Assembly (NCBI GenBank): GCA_964405735.1
Contig: CAYOPD010000034.1
Location: 1-38,135 of the forward strand
Source of the DNA: JADJLQ01 sp964405735
Lineage (GTDB): Bacteria > Bacteroidota > Bacteroidia > Chitinophagales > Saprospiraceae
Reading direction: 5' to 3'
Length of the DNA: 38,135 nt
Part shown: positions 23,115 to 32,600 of the stretch, piece after piece
Numbering within the stretch: the first letter of the stretch is position 1
Layout of the letters: each line of letters opens with the position of its first letter
Notes under the pieces: model-generated
Told to the model about the DNA's origin: nothing
The model's input: only the letters and a program-made list of their open reading frames with translations
Database searches by the model: none
Program-made: the position numbers and the translations under genes

Positions 23115-25448
23115 ATGAAAAAATTGCAGATCCTGATTTTTATTTTCCAGTCGGCCTTGCATTTGAAAGGCCAGAGTCTGCCGGACGAATACTATATTTC
23201 AAGCGATGGCCGCAGGCTGATCCGTGGAAAGGATACGGTATCCGGATTGTATGATCCCTTTGTGGTCAAAAGGATCGACCTGACTTTTTCCCAGGCCAAT
23301 TGGCAAAACCTGCTTAGTCAAAATTACAATTCGCATACGGATATCCCGGCTGCACTTTCCATGGATGGTAAGGTTTATCCCCAGGTCGGGGTGAGGTATA
23401 AAGGTCAGACCTCCTACCAAAGGGTAAGCGGGGACAAAAAATCATTCAATGTAACCCTGGACTTCCAGGATCCGGACCAGAATCTGGAAGGCTATGAAAC
23501 ATTGAACTTCAACAACAGTTTTGAAGACAACAGTTTTATGCGCGAGGTTTTTTATGAAAACATCACCAGGAAATACGGCCCTTCCGTCAAAGCCTCCTTT
23601 ATTAATCTATACATCAATGGGGTCAACTGGGGCCTTTATCCCCATGTGCAGGGCCTGGACGGAGATTATATCAATGAATGGTTTCTTAGCAACGATGGTG
23701 CCAGGTGGAGATGTGAACGTACCACGGGATCGGGGGCAGGTCCCGGGGGGCCGGGCGGCGGCGGAGGATTTGGGGCCGGCACTTCCACGCTGAATTTCCT
23801 CGGTGACGATACCAGTTTGTATAAGCCACACTATACCCTGAAAAAAAGCGAGATCGGCAACCCCTGGTTTCATTTGATGCGCACCACCAAAGTCCTGAAC
23901 ACCTTCAGTCATACCGATAGCCTCAATAAAGTCCTTGATGTCGACCGGGCCCTTTGGTTTCTGGCCAAGGAGATTTTGTTCGGAGATGACGACAGTTACG
24001 TCAATAAGGGCGGCATGGACTATTATGCATACTATGATGCGGCAACCGGCAGGCTGATCCCTCTGGAATACGATGCCAATACCGTCATGACGGGACAATC
24101 CGGACAGTGGACTGTGTTTTTAAAAGAAAACGATGTGAATTTCCCGTTATGTAATAAACTATTCAAAAATCCTGAATTGAGGCAGCGATACCTTGCCCAC
24201 GTAAGGACTATGACGCAGGACCTGTTCGCGGAGGCCGTATATGCCCCGCTTATTGACCGGTATTTCAGCCTGATCGACACCCTTGTCCAGAAAGACACCA
24301 AAAAGCTCATGACCTACAATCAGTTTGTCGCAGGTAAGGAAGGATTAAAATTGTGGCTGAATTCGAGACGGAATTTTATTCTTAATAATGCAGAAGTCAA
24401 CCGCACCGGTGCTCTCATCGGCAATACGGAATTCCGAACGGGAAACATTGCCTTTAAATCACCGGAAGCTGGCCAGGCCGTTGCCATCCGGACAAAGATT
24501 TCCGGCAAGTCGGTCAAATCCGTTAATGTTTATTATGGAACGGGATACGATGGGGCATTCACGCGGGTGGCCATGTTCGATGATGGAAAGCACGGGGATG
24601 AGCTGGCAAATGATGGACTTTTTGGTGCGGAACTCCCGGGCCAGAAAAATGGAGTGATTGTCCGGTATTACATTGAGGCCATAGCCAACGATGGATTTGG
24701 GACCGTCAGTTTTGACCCACAGGGTGCAGAACACGATGTTTTTTTATACCGGGTCAATTTTGAACCTTCCACGATCACAGAGACGGTCATCAATGAAGTA
24801 ATGTCCGCCAATACCAAATCGGCCGCGGACCAGGATAATGAATTTGATGATTGGATCGAATTGTATAATAATTCTGCTTCCCCGGTAAACTTAAGCCGTT
24901 GGATTTTAACGGACAATCCGGACAATCTGGATAAATACAGGATCCCGGCCGGAACCATTTTACCTGCAAACGGATTCCTGATCATATGGGCGGACGAAGA
25001 TGGTAAACAGCCCGGCCTGCATGCAAATTTTAAGTTGTCTGCCTCCGGGGAACCGCTGATTCTGCTGGACAGTACGGGTAAACAGGTGGATAAGGTGGAA
25101 ATTCCAGCCCTGGCCGATGACATCGCCTATGCCCGACAACCCAATGGAACAGGCGGATTTGTAATCAAAGCGCATACTTTCGGGAAAAATAATGATGTCA
25201 CCACTTCATTGAATCTTGCAAAAGGACAGGAGAAAATCAGAATTTATCCGAATCCGGCCTGTTCGACCATCCATTTTGAATGGACGGCCAGACCGGGTCT
25301 GCGATTGAATATTTATAATACACTTGGCCAAGTGGTCCATACCCTTTCCTTCGAACCCATTCAACGACTGGATGTAAGCAACTGGCCCCCGGGCACCTAT
25401 TTTATAAAAGCGGGCAACCAGGTGAATAAATTTATCATTCATCATTGA
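23115..25448 (+). CDS. CotH kinase-like protein with lamin-tail and T9SS domains
   Basis: ATG 23115 gives 777 residues with a signal peptide (cleavage near LKG-Q). A GTG two codons earlier is less likely. The CotH domain runs from about 40 to 430, with VGVRYKGQTSYQ, a FNNSFEDNSFMREVFYE helix, KEILFGDDDSYVN, and the metal-site-like LEYDAN near 317. A glycine/proline-rich loop (about 205-221) interrupts it. An Ig-like or Fn3-like region (about 440-545) is followed by a lamin-tail domain (about 554-670: INEVMSAN, DDWIELYNN, LSRWILTD). The T9SS sorting domain starts at about 708 (IRIYPNPACS). A cell-surface kinase is the best family-based reading. It lies 18 bases after DUF4956 and shares that gene's operon. 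Confidence 0.9.
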   Translation: MKKLQILIFIFQSALHLKGQSLPDEYYISSDGRRLIRGKDTVSGLYDPFVVKRIDLTFSQANWQNLLSQNYNSHTDIPAALSMDGKVYPQVGVRYKGQTSYQRVSGDKKSFNVTLDFQDPDQNLEGYETLNFNNSFEDNSFMREVFYENITRKYGPSVKASFINLYINGVNWGLYPHVQGLDGDYINEWFLSNDGARWRCERTTGSGAGPGGPGGGGGFGAGTSTLNFLGDDTSLYKPHYTLKKSEIGNPWFHLMRTTKVLNTFSHTDSLNKVLDVDRALWFLAKEILFGDDDSYVNKGGMDYYAYYDAATGRLIPLEYDANTVMTGQSGQWTVFLKENDVNFPLCNKLFKNPELRQRYLAHVRTMTQDLFAEAVYAPLIDRYFSLIDTLVQKDTKKLMTYNQFVAGKEGLKLWLNSRRNFILNNAEVNRTGALIGNTEFRTGNIAFKSPEAGQAVAIRTKISGKSVKSVNVYYGTGYDGAFTRVAMFDDGKHGDELANDGLFGAELPGQKNGVIVRYYIEAIANDGFGTVSFDPQGAEHDVFLYRVNFEPSTITETVINEVMSANTKSAADQDNEFDDWIELYNNSASPVNLSRWILTDNPDNLDKYRIPAGTILPANGFLIIWADEDGKQPGLHANFKLSASGEPLILLDSTGKQVDKVEIPALADDIAYARQPNGTGGFVIKAHTFGKNNDVTTSLNLAKGQEKIRIYPNPACSTIHFEWTARPGLRLNIYNTLGQVVHTLSFEPIQRLDVSNWPPGTYFIKAGNQVNKFIIHH

Positions 25449-25543
25449 CGCAGGACGATTGAATCAAATACATTCCCTGATCCGATAAATGGTTTACCTT
25501 TTTGGAATGAGTGAATTGGATTTTTCATGAAAAGCGGCCAGGC

Positions 25544-26560
25544 ATGATAAAACAGCTTCAGCAGTTGCCCTGGGTTTACTTATTTGCCCTTGCCTGCGTG
25601 ATTTGGATTCTACCCCTGTTGAAACAAAAAATTCAAAATGCCGGCGAATTTTACGGTATTGCCGAAAACCAGGTGCGTTCTTACAGCAAACCCTATAATG
25701 TTTTGATTCAGCATATCCGGGTTAAACTTGGCCAGTCGGTATCGAGAGGAGACACCCTGATGATCTTTCATCCCCGCAGCATTACTTATAAAAAGGAGGA
25801 TCTTAAGATACAATCCAGGTTGCTTGACGTAGACCGGAAATCCGAAGAATTTGAAATCGACCAGGAATTGGCTCAAATAAAGATGCAAAAGAACCTGGTT
25901 TTGGAAAATTTTAAAATCAGGAAAGAAAAACTGACGGGTCAGAAAAAACTCTCCGATTCCCTGGCCGGGTTGATCACCCGGATAAAACCAGATGATAAAC
26001 GCCTGAACCTGGAGTTGAAAACCCTGGATGAAGAAATGGCCCTCCAATTGAAAGAACTGGATCAGCGCATCGATGCCCTGGAATCCTCCAAAATGGAAAT
26101 TCCTGTTTTGTACCGGGAAAAAGAATCGGGAATCCGGAAGGAGTCCGATCGCCTGGAGTTGCAGCAGCAGGAACTGGTACTGATCGCTGATACAGAAGGC
26201 ATGGTCGGGCAACTGGATTTTGTGGAAGGAGATCCGGTGGAAGCTTATCAAAGCCTGATCCGGATTTACAGCAGCCATCCTAACCTGGTCACGTCTTATA
26301 TCGGGGAAGGTTACCTGGGTAGCGTTCAATTGGAGGATTCTGTTTCAATTCAGTCCATGAGTGAGGAATCGTATCAACTGAAAGGTAAAATTCTAAACCT
26401 GGGGTCCCGTATAACCGCGCTTCCGGACCGCTTGAAAAAAATTCCGGAACTCAAGGCCTGGGGCAGGGAGGTTCAAATTGAAATTCCCCAGGACAACAAT
26501 CTGATCCAGGGTGAAAAAGTGAAAGTCATCTATCAAATTAAGGAAGCTGCAAAAAAATAA
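25544..26560 (+). CDS. HlyD-like membrane fusion (adaptor) protein
   Basis: With ATG 25544 the protein has 338 residues and an N-terminal membrane anchor (about 9-27). A GTG at 25511 would add 11 residues. Half-lipoyl segments flank a long coiled coil. The first is IRVKLGQSVSRGDTLMIF (near 58-75), the coiled coil spans about 80-210 and is rich in K, E and L, and the second is IADTEGMVGQLDFVEGDPV (near 214-232). A beta-barrel domain follows. This is the standard periplasmic adaptor layout of type I secretion and efflux systems. The next gene, three bases away, encodes a TolC-like protein. No ABC, RND or MFS transporter gene is adjacent. Confidence 0.85.
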   Translation: MIKQLQQLPWVYLFALACVIWILPLLKQKIQNAGEFYGIAENQVRSYSKPYNVLIQHIRVKLGQSVSRGDTLMIFHPRSITYKKEDLKIQSRLLDVDRKSEEFEIDQELAQIKMQKNLVLENFKIRKEKLTGQKKLSDSLAGLITRIKPDDKRLNLELKTLDEEMALQLKELDQRIDALESSKMEIPVLYREKESGIRKESDRLELQQQELVLIADTEGMVGQLDFVEGDPVEAYQSLIRIYSSHPNLVTSYIGEGYLGSVQLEDSVSIQSMSEESYQLKGKILNLGSRITALPDRLKKIPELKAWGREVQIEIPQDNNLIQGEKVKVIYQIKEAAKK

Positions 26561-26563
26561 AAT

Positions 26564-27817
26564 ATGGATATGCGCAACGCATGGATGGTTTTTGGAGCCT
26601 TAATCATCAGCGGGGGCATAATCGCCCAGCGAGATCCGGATTCCTGGATACGTTCTGCCTTTAGAGACTCAACTTATAAGAAACTCGCTCATATGGCAGA
26701 TTTCCGGGAAAACAATCCTCAGACATTACGCTGGCTTGACCGGATAGAATTCCGGTCTGGTACCCGTGAATTTGAATTGGACCAGCAGGAATACGGGATT
26801 CGTCTTTACGGTTCCAATCCATCCGAAATCCGTTACCGGAACCGCCTTGAATCCATTGAGGTCCGATATTACCAGGCTCTGTCGGAGGACGCCCTGCACG
26901 ATGCCATTGCCTATCGATACAGGGTCCTGGCCCGATTGTATTTTTTGCACGAAGAAAATAAGCTAAAACAGGATCAACGGGCATTGCAGGACAAAAAGTC
27001 CGGTTACCTGGAGTCCTTGTTTCAAAACCAACTGGATCTTGACCTGAAGGATCTGATCCAGGCTTACCGAAAAAAAGGAAAGTTACAAACGGAACAATCC
27101 GCCCTGACCAGGGACAAAATTTCAGCCAGCCATCCGGTTTCTATCCCAGAAGCCGGAGATAGCCTGGTGATTGAGGGTTTTGATTGGATTTCCATTGAAG
27201 GTATAAAAGGCGTTTTGAGGCAGGCTCCGGACGGGTCTACCCCGGGATCGGCGACCCTGGTCCGCCTGCACCAGGAAAAAGACAAATTGATGCTTGAAGA
27301 AAAAAAAGTAAGGGGAGATAAATGGAATGTACTGGATTTTATTCAGGTCCAGTGGAGGAATAATGCCAACGATGTGCTGATCCGGGAAAAAATAAATGTT
27401 GGAGCCGGCATCCGGTTACCTTACTCCGGTTCATCGAAGCGGGATCATAACCAGGTGTTGATAGAACAACTGGCAGTGAACACCGAGCTTAACCACCTGG
27501 AAGAAGAACACCGGCTGACCTCCCTTAACCTTAAAAGAGAGCTTGAACAATTGTTGCAGCAACTGGAAGAAGAAACCAATCAATTGAGTGAATTTGAAGA
27601 AAAATTCAGGAATACAAAATTCCTTTCCCATCCCATGACCACTCCCAGGGATGCACTATTGATTGAAGAAATCATTCTTGATGGATTGGAAGAAATCCTG
27701 GAAACGAAAGAAAAAATAATAAATAAATATGTGGATTACCTGGACCATTCGAGGCTCATCAGCCAGGTCCCATACCGGAATTTTCTTCAGGCTGGGCTCG
27801 GCTTGTTGAAGGACTAG
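26564..27817 (+). CDS. TolC-like outer membrane factor (divergent)
   Basis: This 417-residue protein has a signal peptide (cleavage near IIA-Q, about residue 22) and long amphipathic helices in two halves (about 80-150 and 290-400). Each half is preceded by short beta-like strands: EFELDQQEYGIRLYG in the first and EKINVGAGIRLPYSG in the second. This matches the two-fold TolC/OMF pattern, where a VGAGIRLPY-type strand begins the second barrel hairpin. It is somewhat shorter and more charged than classical TolC. It starts three bases after the HlyD-like gene, and the pair surely functions together. A perfect palindrome CCTGTACAGG follows the stop codon directly (27818-27827). Confidence 0.72.
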   Translation: MDMRNAWMVFGALIISGGIIAQRDPDSWIRSAFRDSTYKKLAHMADFRENNPQTLRWLDRIEFRSGTREFELDQQEYGIRLYGSNPSEIRYRNRLESIEVRYYQALSEDALHDAIAYRYRVLARLYFLHEENKLKQDQRALQDKKSGYLESLFQNQLDLDLKDLIQAYRKKGKLQTEQSALTRDKISASHPVSIPEAGDSLVIEGFDWISIEGIKGVLRQAPDGSTPGSATLVRLHQEKDKLMLEEKKVRGDKWNVLDFIQVQWRNNANDVLIREKINVGAGIRLPYSGSSKRDHNQVLIEQLAVNTELNHLEEEHRLTSLNLKRELEQLLQQLEEETNQLSEFEEKFRNTKFLSHPMTTPRDALLIEEIILDGLEEILETKEKIINKYVDYLDHSRLISQVPYRNFLQAGLGLLKD

Positions 27818-27827
27818 CCTGTACAGG
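27818..27827. repeat. Perfect 10-bp palindrome CCTGTACAGG
   Basis: It begins at the base after the stop of the TolC-like gene and 43 bases before the RraA-like gene. It may be a protein binding site, or chance. Confidence 0.35.
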
Positions 27828-27869
27828 TAAACGGCAATTTCCTATATTTAGTAATTAAATTCAACAATT

Positions 27870-28649
27870 ATGAAAAACAGCATACTTATTTTGATGCTAT
27901 TCCTGGCCGGCATGGCTTCAGCCCAGGAGGCCGTGAGCGATGAATCAATCCTGAAAGCCTTCCAGGGCCTCCGGGTCGCGGACGTCTCAGATGGTATGGA
28001 TATGGTAGGCCTGCGGGACGCAGGACTGATGGACCAGAGCATTGAAGCCCTTTGGAAGGACATCGACAGCATGAAACATATTTTTTGTGGAATCGCGGTC
28101 ACTGCACGGTATGTGCCAACGACTAAAATTGTAAAAAACCCAATGCCCAAAGAAGAATTCCAGAAATGGGAGGGGAACTGGTATGGAAAAATAAGCACCG
28201 AACCCTTTGTTGAATTCCTGAAACCGGGATCTGTGGTGGTTCTGGATGTTCAAGGCGATGGGGACGTGGGTTCCGTGGGTTCGTTCAACGGTTTGTTTTG
28301 GGTCAGTAAAGGAGCCCGGGGTATTATTTCCAACGGCGGTATCCGGGACACGGATGAACTGATCAAACAACAGATTCCGGTATACCTGGATTATATGGAA
28401 CGCGGGAGAGGGATCCGGCCCGGAAGAAATGAAATCGAGTCGGTAAATAAACCGGTCACGATTGGAGGGGTATTGGTAAGGCCGGGAGATGTGCTCGTAG
28501 CAGATGGGGATGGAGTCATCTCTGTGCCTAGGGAGCACGCTCTTCAAGTAGCGGAATTTGCACATGAAATTCTTTCCAAGGACAAAGCGGGTAGAAAAAA
28601 TCTATATATCCAATTGGGGAAGGCGTTGGATCAGACTGTAAAGGATTGA
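27870..28649 (+). CDS. RraA/HMG-aldolase-fold protein with a signal peptide
   Basis: The 259-residue protein belongs to the RraA-like superfamily, which includes 4-hydroxy-4-methyl-2-oxoglutarate aldolases and RNase E inhibitor RraA. GIISNGGIRDTDEL (151-164) contains the catalytic-type R159-D160, VVVLDVQGDGD (122-132) forms the preceding glycine-rich turn, and RPGDVLVADGDGVISVP (204-220) is the second family block. An N-terminal MKNSILILMLFLAGM with cleavage near ASA-Q is a convincing signal peptide, unusual for a family thought to be cytoplasmic. A lyase role on a keto-acid in the periplasm is inference. It is followed 32 bases later by an enoyl-CoA hydratase-family gene. Confidence 0.87.
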   Translation: MKNSILILMLFLAGMASAQEAVSDESILKAFQGLRVADVSDGMDMVGLRDAGLMDQSIEALWKDIDSMKHIFCGIAVTARYVPTTKIVKNPMPKEEFQKWEGNWYGKISTEPFVEFLKPGSVVVLDVQGDGDVGSVGSFNGLFWVSKGARGIISNGGIRDTDELIKQQIPVYLDYMERGRGIRPGRNEIESVNKPVTIGGVLVRPGDVLVADGDGVISVPREHALQVAEFAHEILSKDKAGRKNLYIQLGKALDQTVKD

Positions 28650-28681
28650 TGCTGTAGCTTCTTTATCCAGTTAAATTAATC

Positions 28682-29437
28682 ATGACGCCATATTGCCAAT
28701 TATCCCTGTCCGGTCCTTTGGCCATTATTGAATTCGGAACGTCGTCCCACAATGCTTTGTCGTCAGGGATCCTGGATCAAATGGTTGCTCACCTGGAGGA
28801 AATCAATAAAGATCCGGATATCCGGCTCGTCCTGATCCGAAGCCAGGGAGAAAGGAGTTTTTGTGCCGGTGCCGACCTTGGAGAATTGTTATCTATAAAA
28901 GATGAAGAAGAGGGGAGGCGCTTTTTTTATCAATTTGCCCGGGTCATCCTGGCCATCCGGAATTCTCCCCACTTGGTAATCACCCGTATCCAGGGAAAGG
29001 CCGTCGGGGGAGGTCTTGGCCTGATAGCGGCATCCGATCTTAGTTATGCGACCGATCAGGCCGAAATTCGTCTCCCCGAATTGATCAATGGCATTGGCCC
29101 TTTTGTAGTAGGCCCCGCCATTGAACGGAAGACCGGTTTGTCGGCGTTTAATCATTTGTCCTTGAACCCCGCTACCTGGTTTTCGGCCTCCTGGGCCATG
29201 GAACATGGTCTGTACAACGAAGTATTCCATATCACGGATGCCATGGATGAGCATATCACAGAAAAAATCGATGAGCTCAGCGGATACAGCCGGGCCGCAA
29301 TGATCGAGATCAAAAAAATGATGTGGGCAGGGGAGTCGGAATGGGATCAATTGTTGTTGGGAAGGGCGGGCATCAGTGCCCGGCTATTGCTCACCGGGGA
29401 AGCCAGGAAAGCGCTTCAGGCCCTTCAGAAAAAATAG
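28682..29437 (+). CDS. Enoyl-CoA hydratase/isomerase family protein (methylglutaconyl-CoA hydratase-like)
   Basis: This 251-residue cytoplasmic crotonase has the CoA/oxyanion loop SFCAGADLGELL (59-70) and GKAVGGGLGLIAASD (105-119). In classical enoyl-CoA hydratase the catalytic glutamates align with G113 (missing here) and E133 in RLPEL (present). A single glutamate and the following GIGPFVVGPAIERK are, by recollection, typical of Bacteroidota proteins annotated as methylglutaconyl-CoA hydratases of leucine degradation. The exact substrate is uncertain. It has no signal peptide, unlike the upstream RraA-like protein, so despite the 32-base spacing the two may not share a pathway. Confidence 0.88.
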   Translation: MTPYCQLSLSGPLAIIEFGTSSHNALSSGILDQMVAHLEEINKDPDIRLVLIRSQGERSFCAGADLGELLSIKDEEEGRRFFYQFARVILAIRNSPHLVITRIQGKAVGGGLGLIAASDLSYATDQAEIRLPELINGIGPFVVGPAIERKTGLSAFNHLSLNPATWFSASWAMEHGLYNEVFHITDAMDEHITEKIDELSGYSRAAMIEIKKMMWAGESEWDQLLLGRAGISARLLLTGEARKALQALQKK

Positions 29438-29651
29438 CAGGGTTAAGCTGTATCCGGACCATTTGCGAAGCGGATTGCCGGATGACCGGACGAGATGATT
29501 TTAATCAGGTTGGTTTTCATGGATATTCTTTATATATTCAGTAGGCCGTGCGTAAGTTATGATGTGTTTTATATGAAGAGCTGAACCCTGGAGTTGTAAG
29601 ATAAATCGGAATGGGTTAGAAGAAAAAAGATATTCCCATAAAACCAATTCA

Positions 29652-32600
29652 ATGATAAAGTTTGTTTTTCTTTTCACCCTGGTTTTATCGCTGACTTATT
29701 ATTCATTCAACCATAGTGAGTTTAAGGAAGGCGGGTCAACAGGGGCAGAGGATAAAATGTACCCCCAGGCTGCTGCGGTCATGCAGCCGGATGCGGCTTG
29801 TGATAGTATAACCATATTCGTGCAACAATTGAATACACGTCCGCCCTCTTGTTGCTTTCAACTCATCCTGGATAATAAACTCAGAAATGCCATCACTCAG
29901 ATCAAGCTGGACATCAGCACGGCCACCTTTAAAAACATTGCAGTTGAGGTCAACTCCGGCTGGATAGTCAGTCAGACCCCGCAAATGGATATTTTATTGT
30001 CTCACAATTCGGGATTTATTCCGTTGGGAGGGGCATCCCCGATAACTTTCTGCCTGATGGGTGGAAATAATCCGGATGCCCTGAACATCAGTTTCAACTA
30101 TAACGCCCTGGGCACATCAGGATCGTGCAACATTCCGTTGCAGGTTTGTTCAGATCCCCTGCCCTGCGATGCTGACTTTTCCTTTAACAGCATCAGCAAT
30201 TGCGGAAATTTTCTGTTTACCAATCAGTCTACGGGCCCTGCACCCTTGACCTACTCCTGGAATTTTGGAGACCCAGGTAGCGGTGCAGCCAATACGTCAA
30301 CCGCTCAAAACCCAACGCATCAGTTCAGTAAATGCGGGGATTTTATTGTTTGTCTCAAAACCACGAGTCCGGGCTGTGTAGATTCCATCTGCAAGACGGT
30401 AGCTTATTTTGACCTGATCAAACCGGTCATAACCTGTCCTGCAAATGTGACCTTGCGATGCAATACCAATACTACTCCGGCTACTACGGGCACGGCAACC
30501 GCCACGGACAATTGCACTCCTTCTAATTCCATTGTGATCACCTTTTCGGATGTGGTCAGCGGAACCATGCCCTGCAATGGATCCATCGTCAGAACCTGGC
30601 AGGCCAGGGATGCCTGCGGGAATACCGCTACTTGCATCCAGACCATATTGATACAGGACAATATACCCCCAACCATAAGTTGCCCCGGCAATCTCACCGT
30701 CAATACAAACCCGGGCACCTGTTATTATACCGGGACCCTTCCTTCAGCCACCGCGACAGATAATTGTGATCCAAGCCTGGCCTTTACTTATTCCCTGCTC
30801 ACTTCCGGAAGTTCGGTTTTAATAACACCACAAACCCAATTTCCCAAGGGAGTAAACACCATAACGGTTTTTGCCCGGGACGATTGCGGGAACCAAAGCG
30901 CCAACTGTAATTTTACCCTGACGGTAGTGGATAATCAACCGCCAATCATAACCTGTCCGGGTAATTTGACCATACTGGGTACTTTTGATTCCCTGGGCAA
31001 TTGTAAAGCGGTAGTTCAAAACATCGCTCCGGCAGTCACCGATAATTGCCCGATGTGGACGGTGAATTATACCCTGACAGGAGCTACGCAGGGACAGGGG
31101 ATGACGGATGCCAGCGGACTTTCCTTTATATCTGGAATAACTACGGTAACCTATATCGTAACCGATATGTCGGGGAATAAGGATACCTGTAATTTTTCCA
31201 TCTCGGTGAGTTGCCTGGATAATTGGACCTGTGCCTGTCCAACCGTTATGGCCGGCGGACCGAACCTGGTCTTGAATGGTAATTTTACGGGTGGGAACAC
31301 TTCTTTTACCAACGATTTTACTTTTTTTAATCCAGGAAGCGCGGGAAGCATTGGATATTATTCGGTACTGAACAACACACAAGTGATTCAGGCCAATACG
31401 CAATGGGCCTGCAACGATCATACTACCGGGACAGGGTCTTTCCTGGTCATCGATGGCGCCTCTGCAATGGGTAATAATGTGGCCTGGCGTCAAACCATAC
31501 CCGGAAATACGGGCGGCACTTTCAATTTTTGTTTTTTTGCGAATAACCTGGTTATCCCTTCTAAAAATTTTGATGATCCTGTATTGGCTGTTTATTTTAA
31601 TGGTGTACCGGCAAACCCAGGGGTCCTCCTTCCTGAAAATCCGGATGCCTGGGTGCCGTTTACGGCAAGCTGGACGGGCATCCTTCCGGTAACCATTGAG
31701 ATTATCACTTTATCCGGGCAGTCGGTAGGGAATGATTTTGCCCTGGATGATATTCAATTCAGAAAATGCTCAGACTCCCTGCCTTGTAAAGCAGCCTTTA
31801 ATTTTCAAAGTGTAGGCAATTGTGGCAATTTTCAGTTTACCAGTCAATCGGTCGCTCTGCCCCCGCTGGCTTATACTTGGAATTTCGGGGACCCAAACAG
31901 TGGCTCTGCCAACACTTCAAATATTCAAAACCCCACCCACCAGTTCAGCCATTGCGGTGATTTTGTGGTCTGCCTGAACATCACAAGTGGGGGTTGCAAG
32001 GATTCCATATGCAAGACGGTATCCTTTTTTGATACGACTAAACCCGTCATTACCTGTCCCCCGAATCTCACCCTGGATTGTAATTTAAATACCACACCGG
32101 CTCTGACCGGAACAGCGACTGCAACTGATGATTGCACTCCCACGAACAACATCCTGATTACCTTTTCAGATGTGGTCAGCGGTATAATGCCCTGCAATGG
32201 CAGTATCATCCGGACCTGGCAGGCAAAGGATGCCTGCGGAAATATAGCGACCTGCCGTCAAACCATCCTGGTCAAGGATACTATTGCCCCTACCATAACT
32301 TGTCCGGCCAATCTTACTGTAAATACAAACCCTGGATTTTGTTTTTATACCGGAACATTGCCTTCGGCAACAGCGACAGATAATTGTGATCAAAGCCTGG
32401 ACTTTACTTATTCCCTGCTCACTTCCGGAAGTTCCATTTTAGTAACACCTCAAACCCAATTTCCCAAGGGGGTAAACACCATAACGGTTTTTGCCCGGGA
32501 CGATTGCGGGAACCAAAGTGCCAATTGCAATTTTACACTCACCGTGGTGGACAATCAACCGCCCACCATTACCTGCCCGGCCAATGTTTCGGTGACAGGT

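Noticed and set aside
29438..29651. Small gene before the giant protein
   Set aside because: A short open frame here largely overlaps the end of the crotonase gene in another frame and has no recognisable signal or domain.
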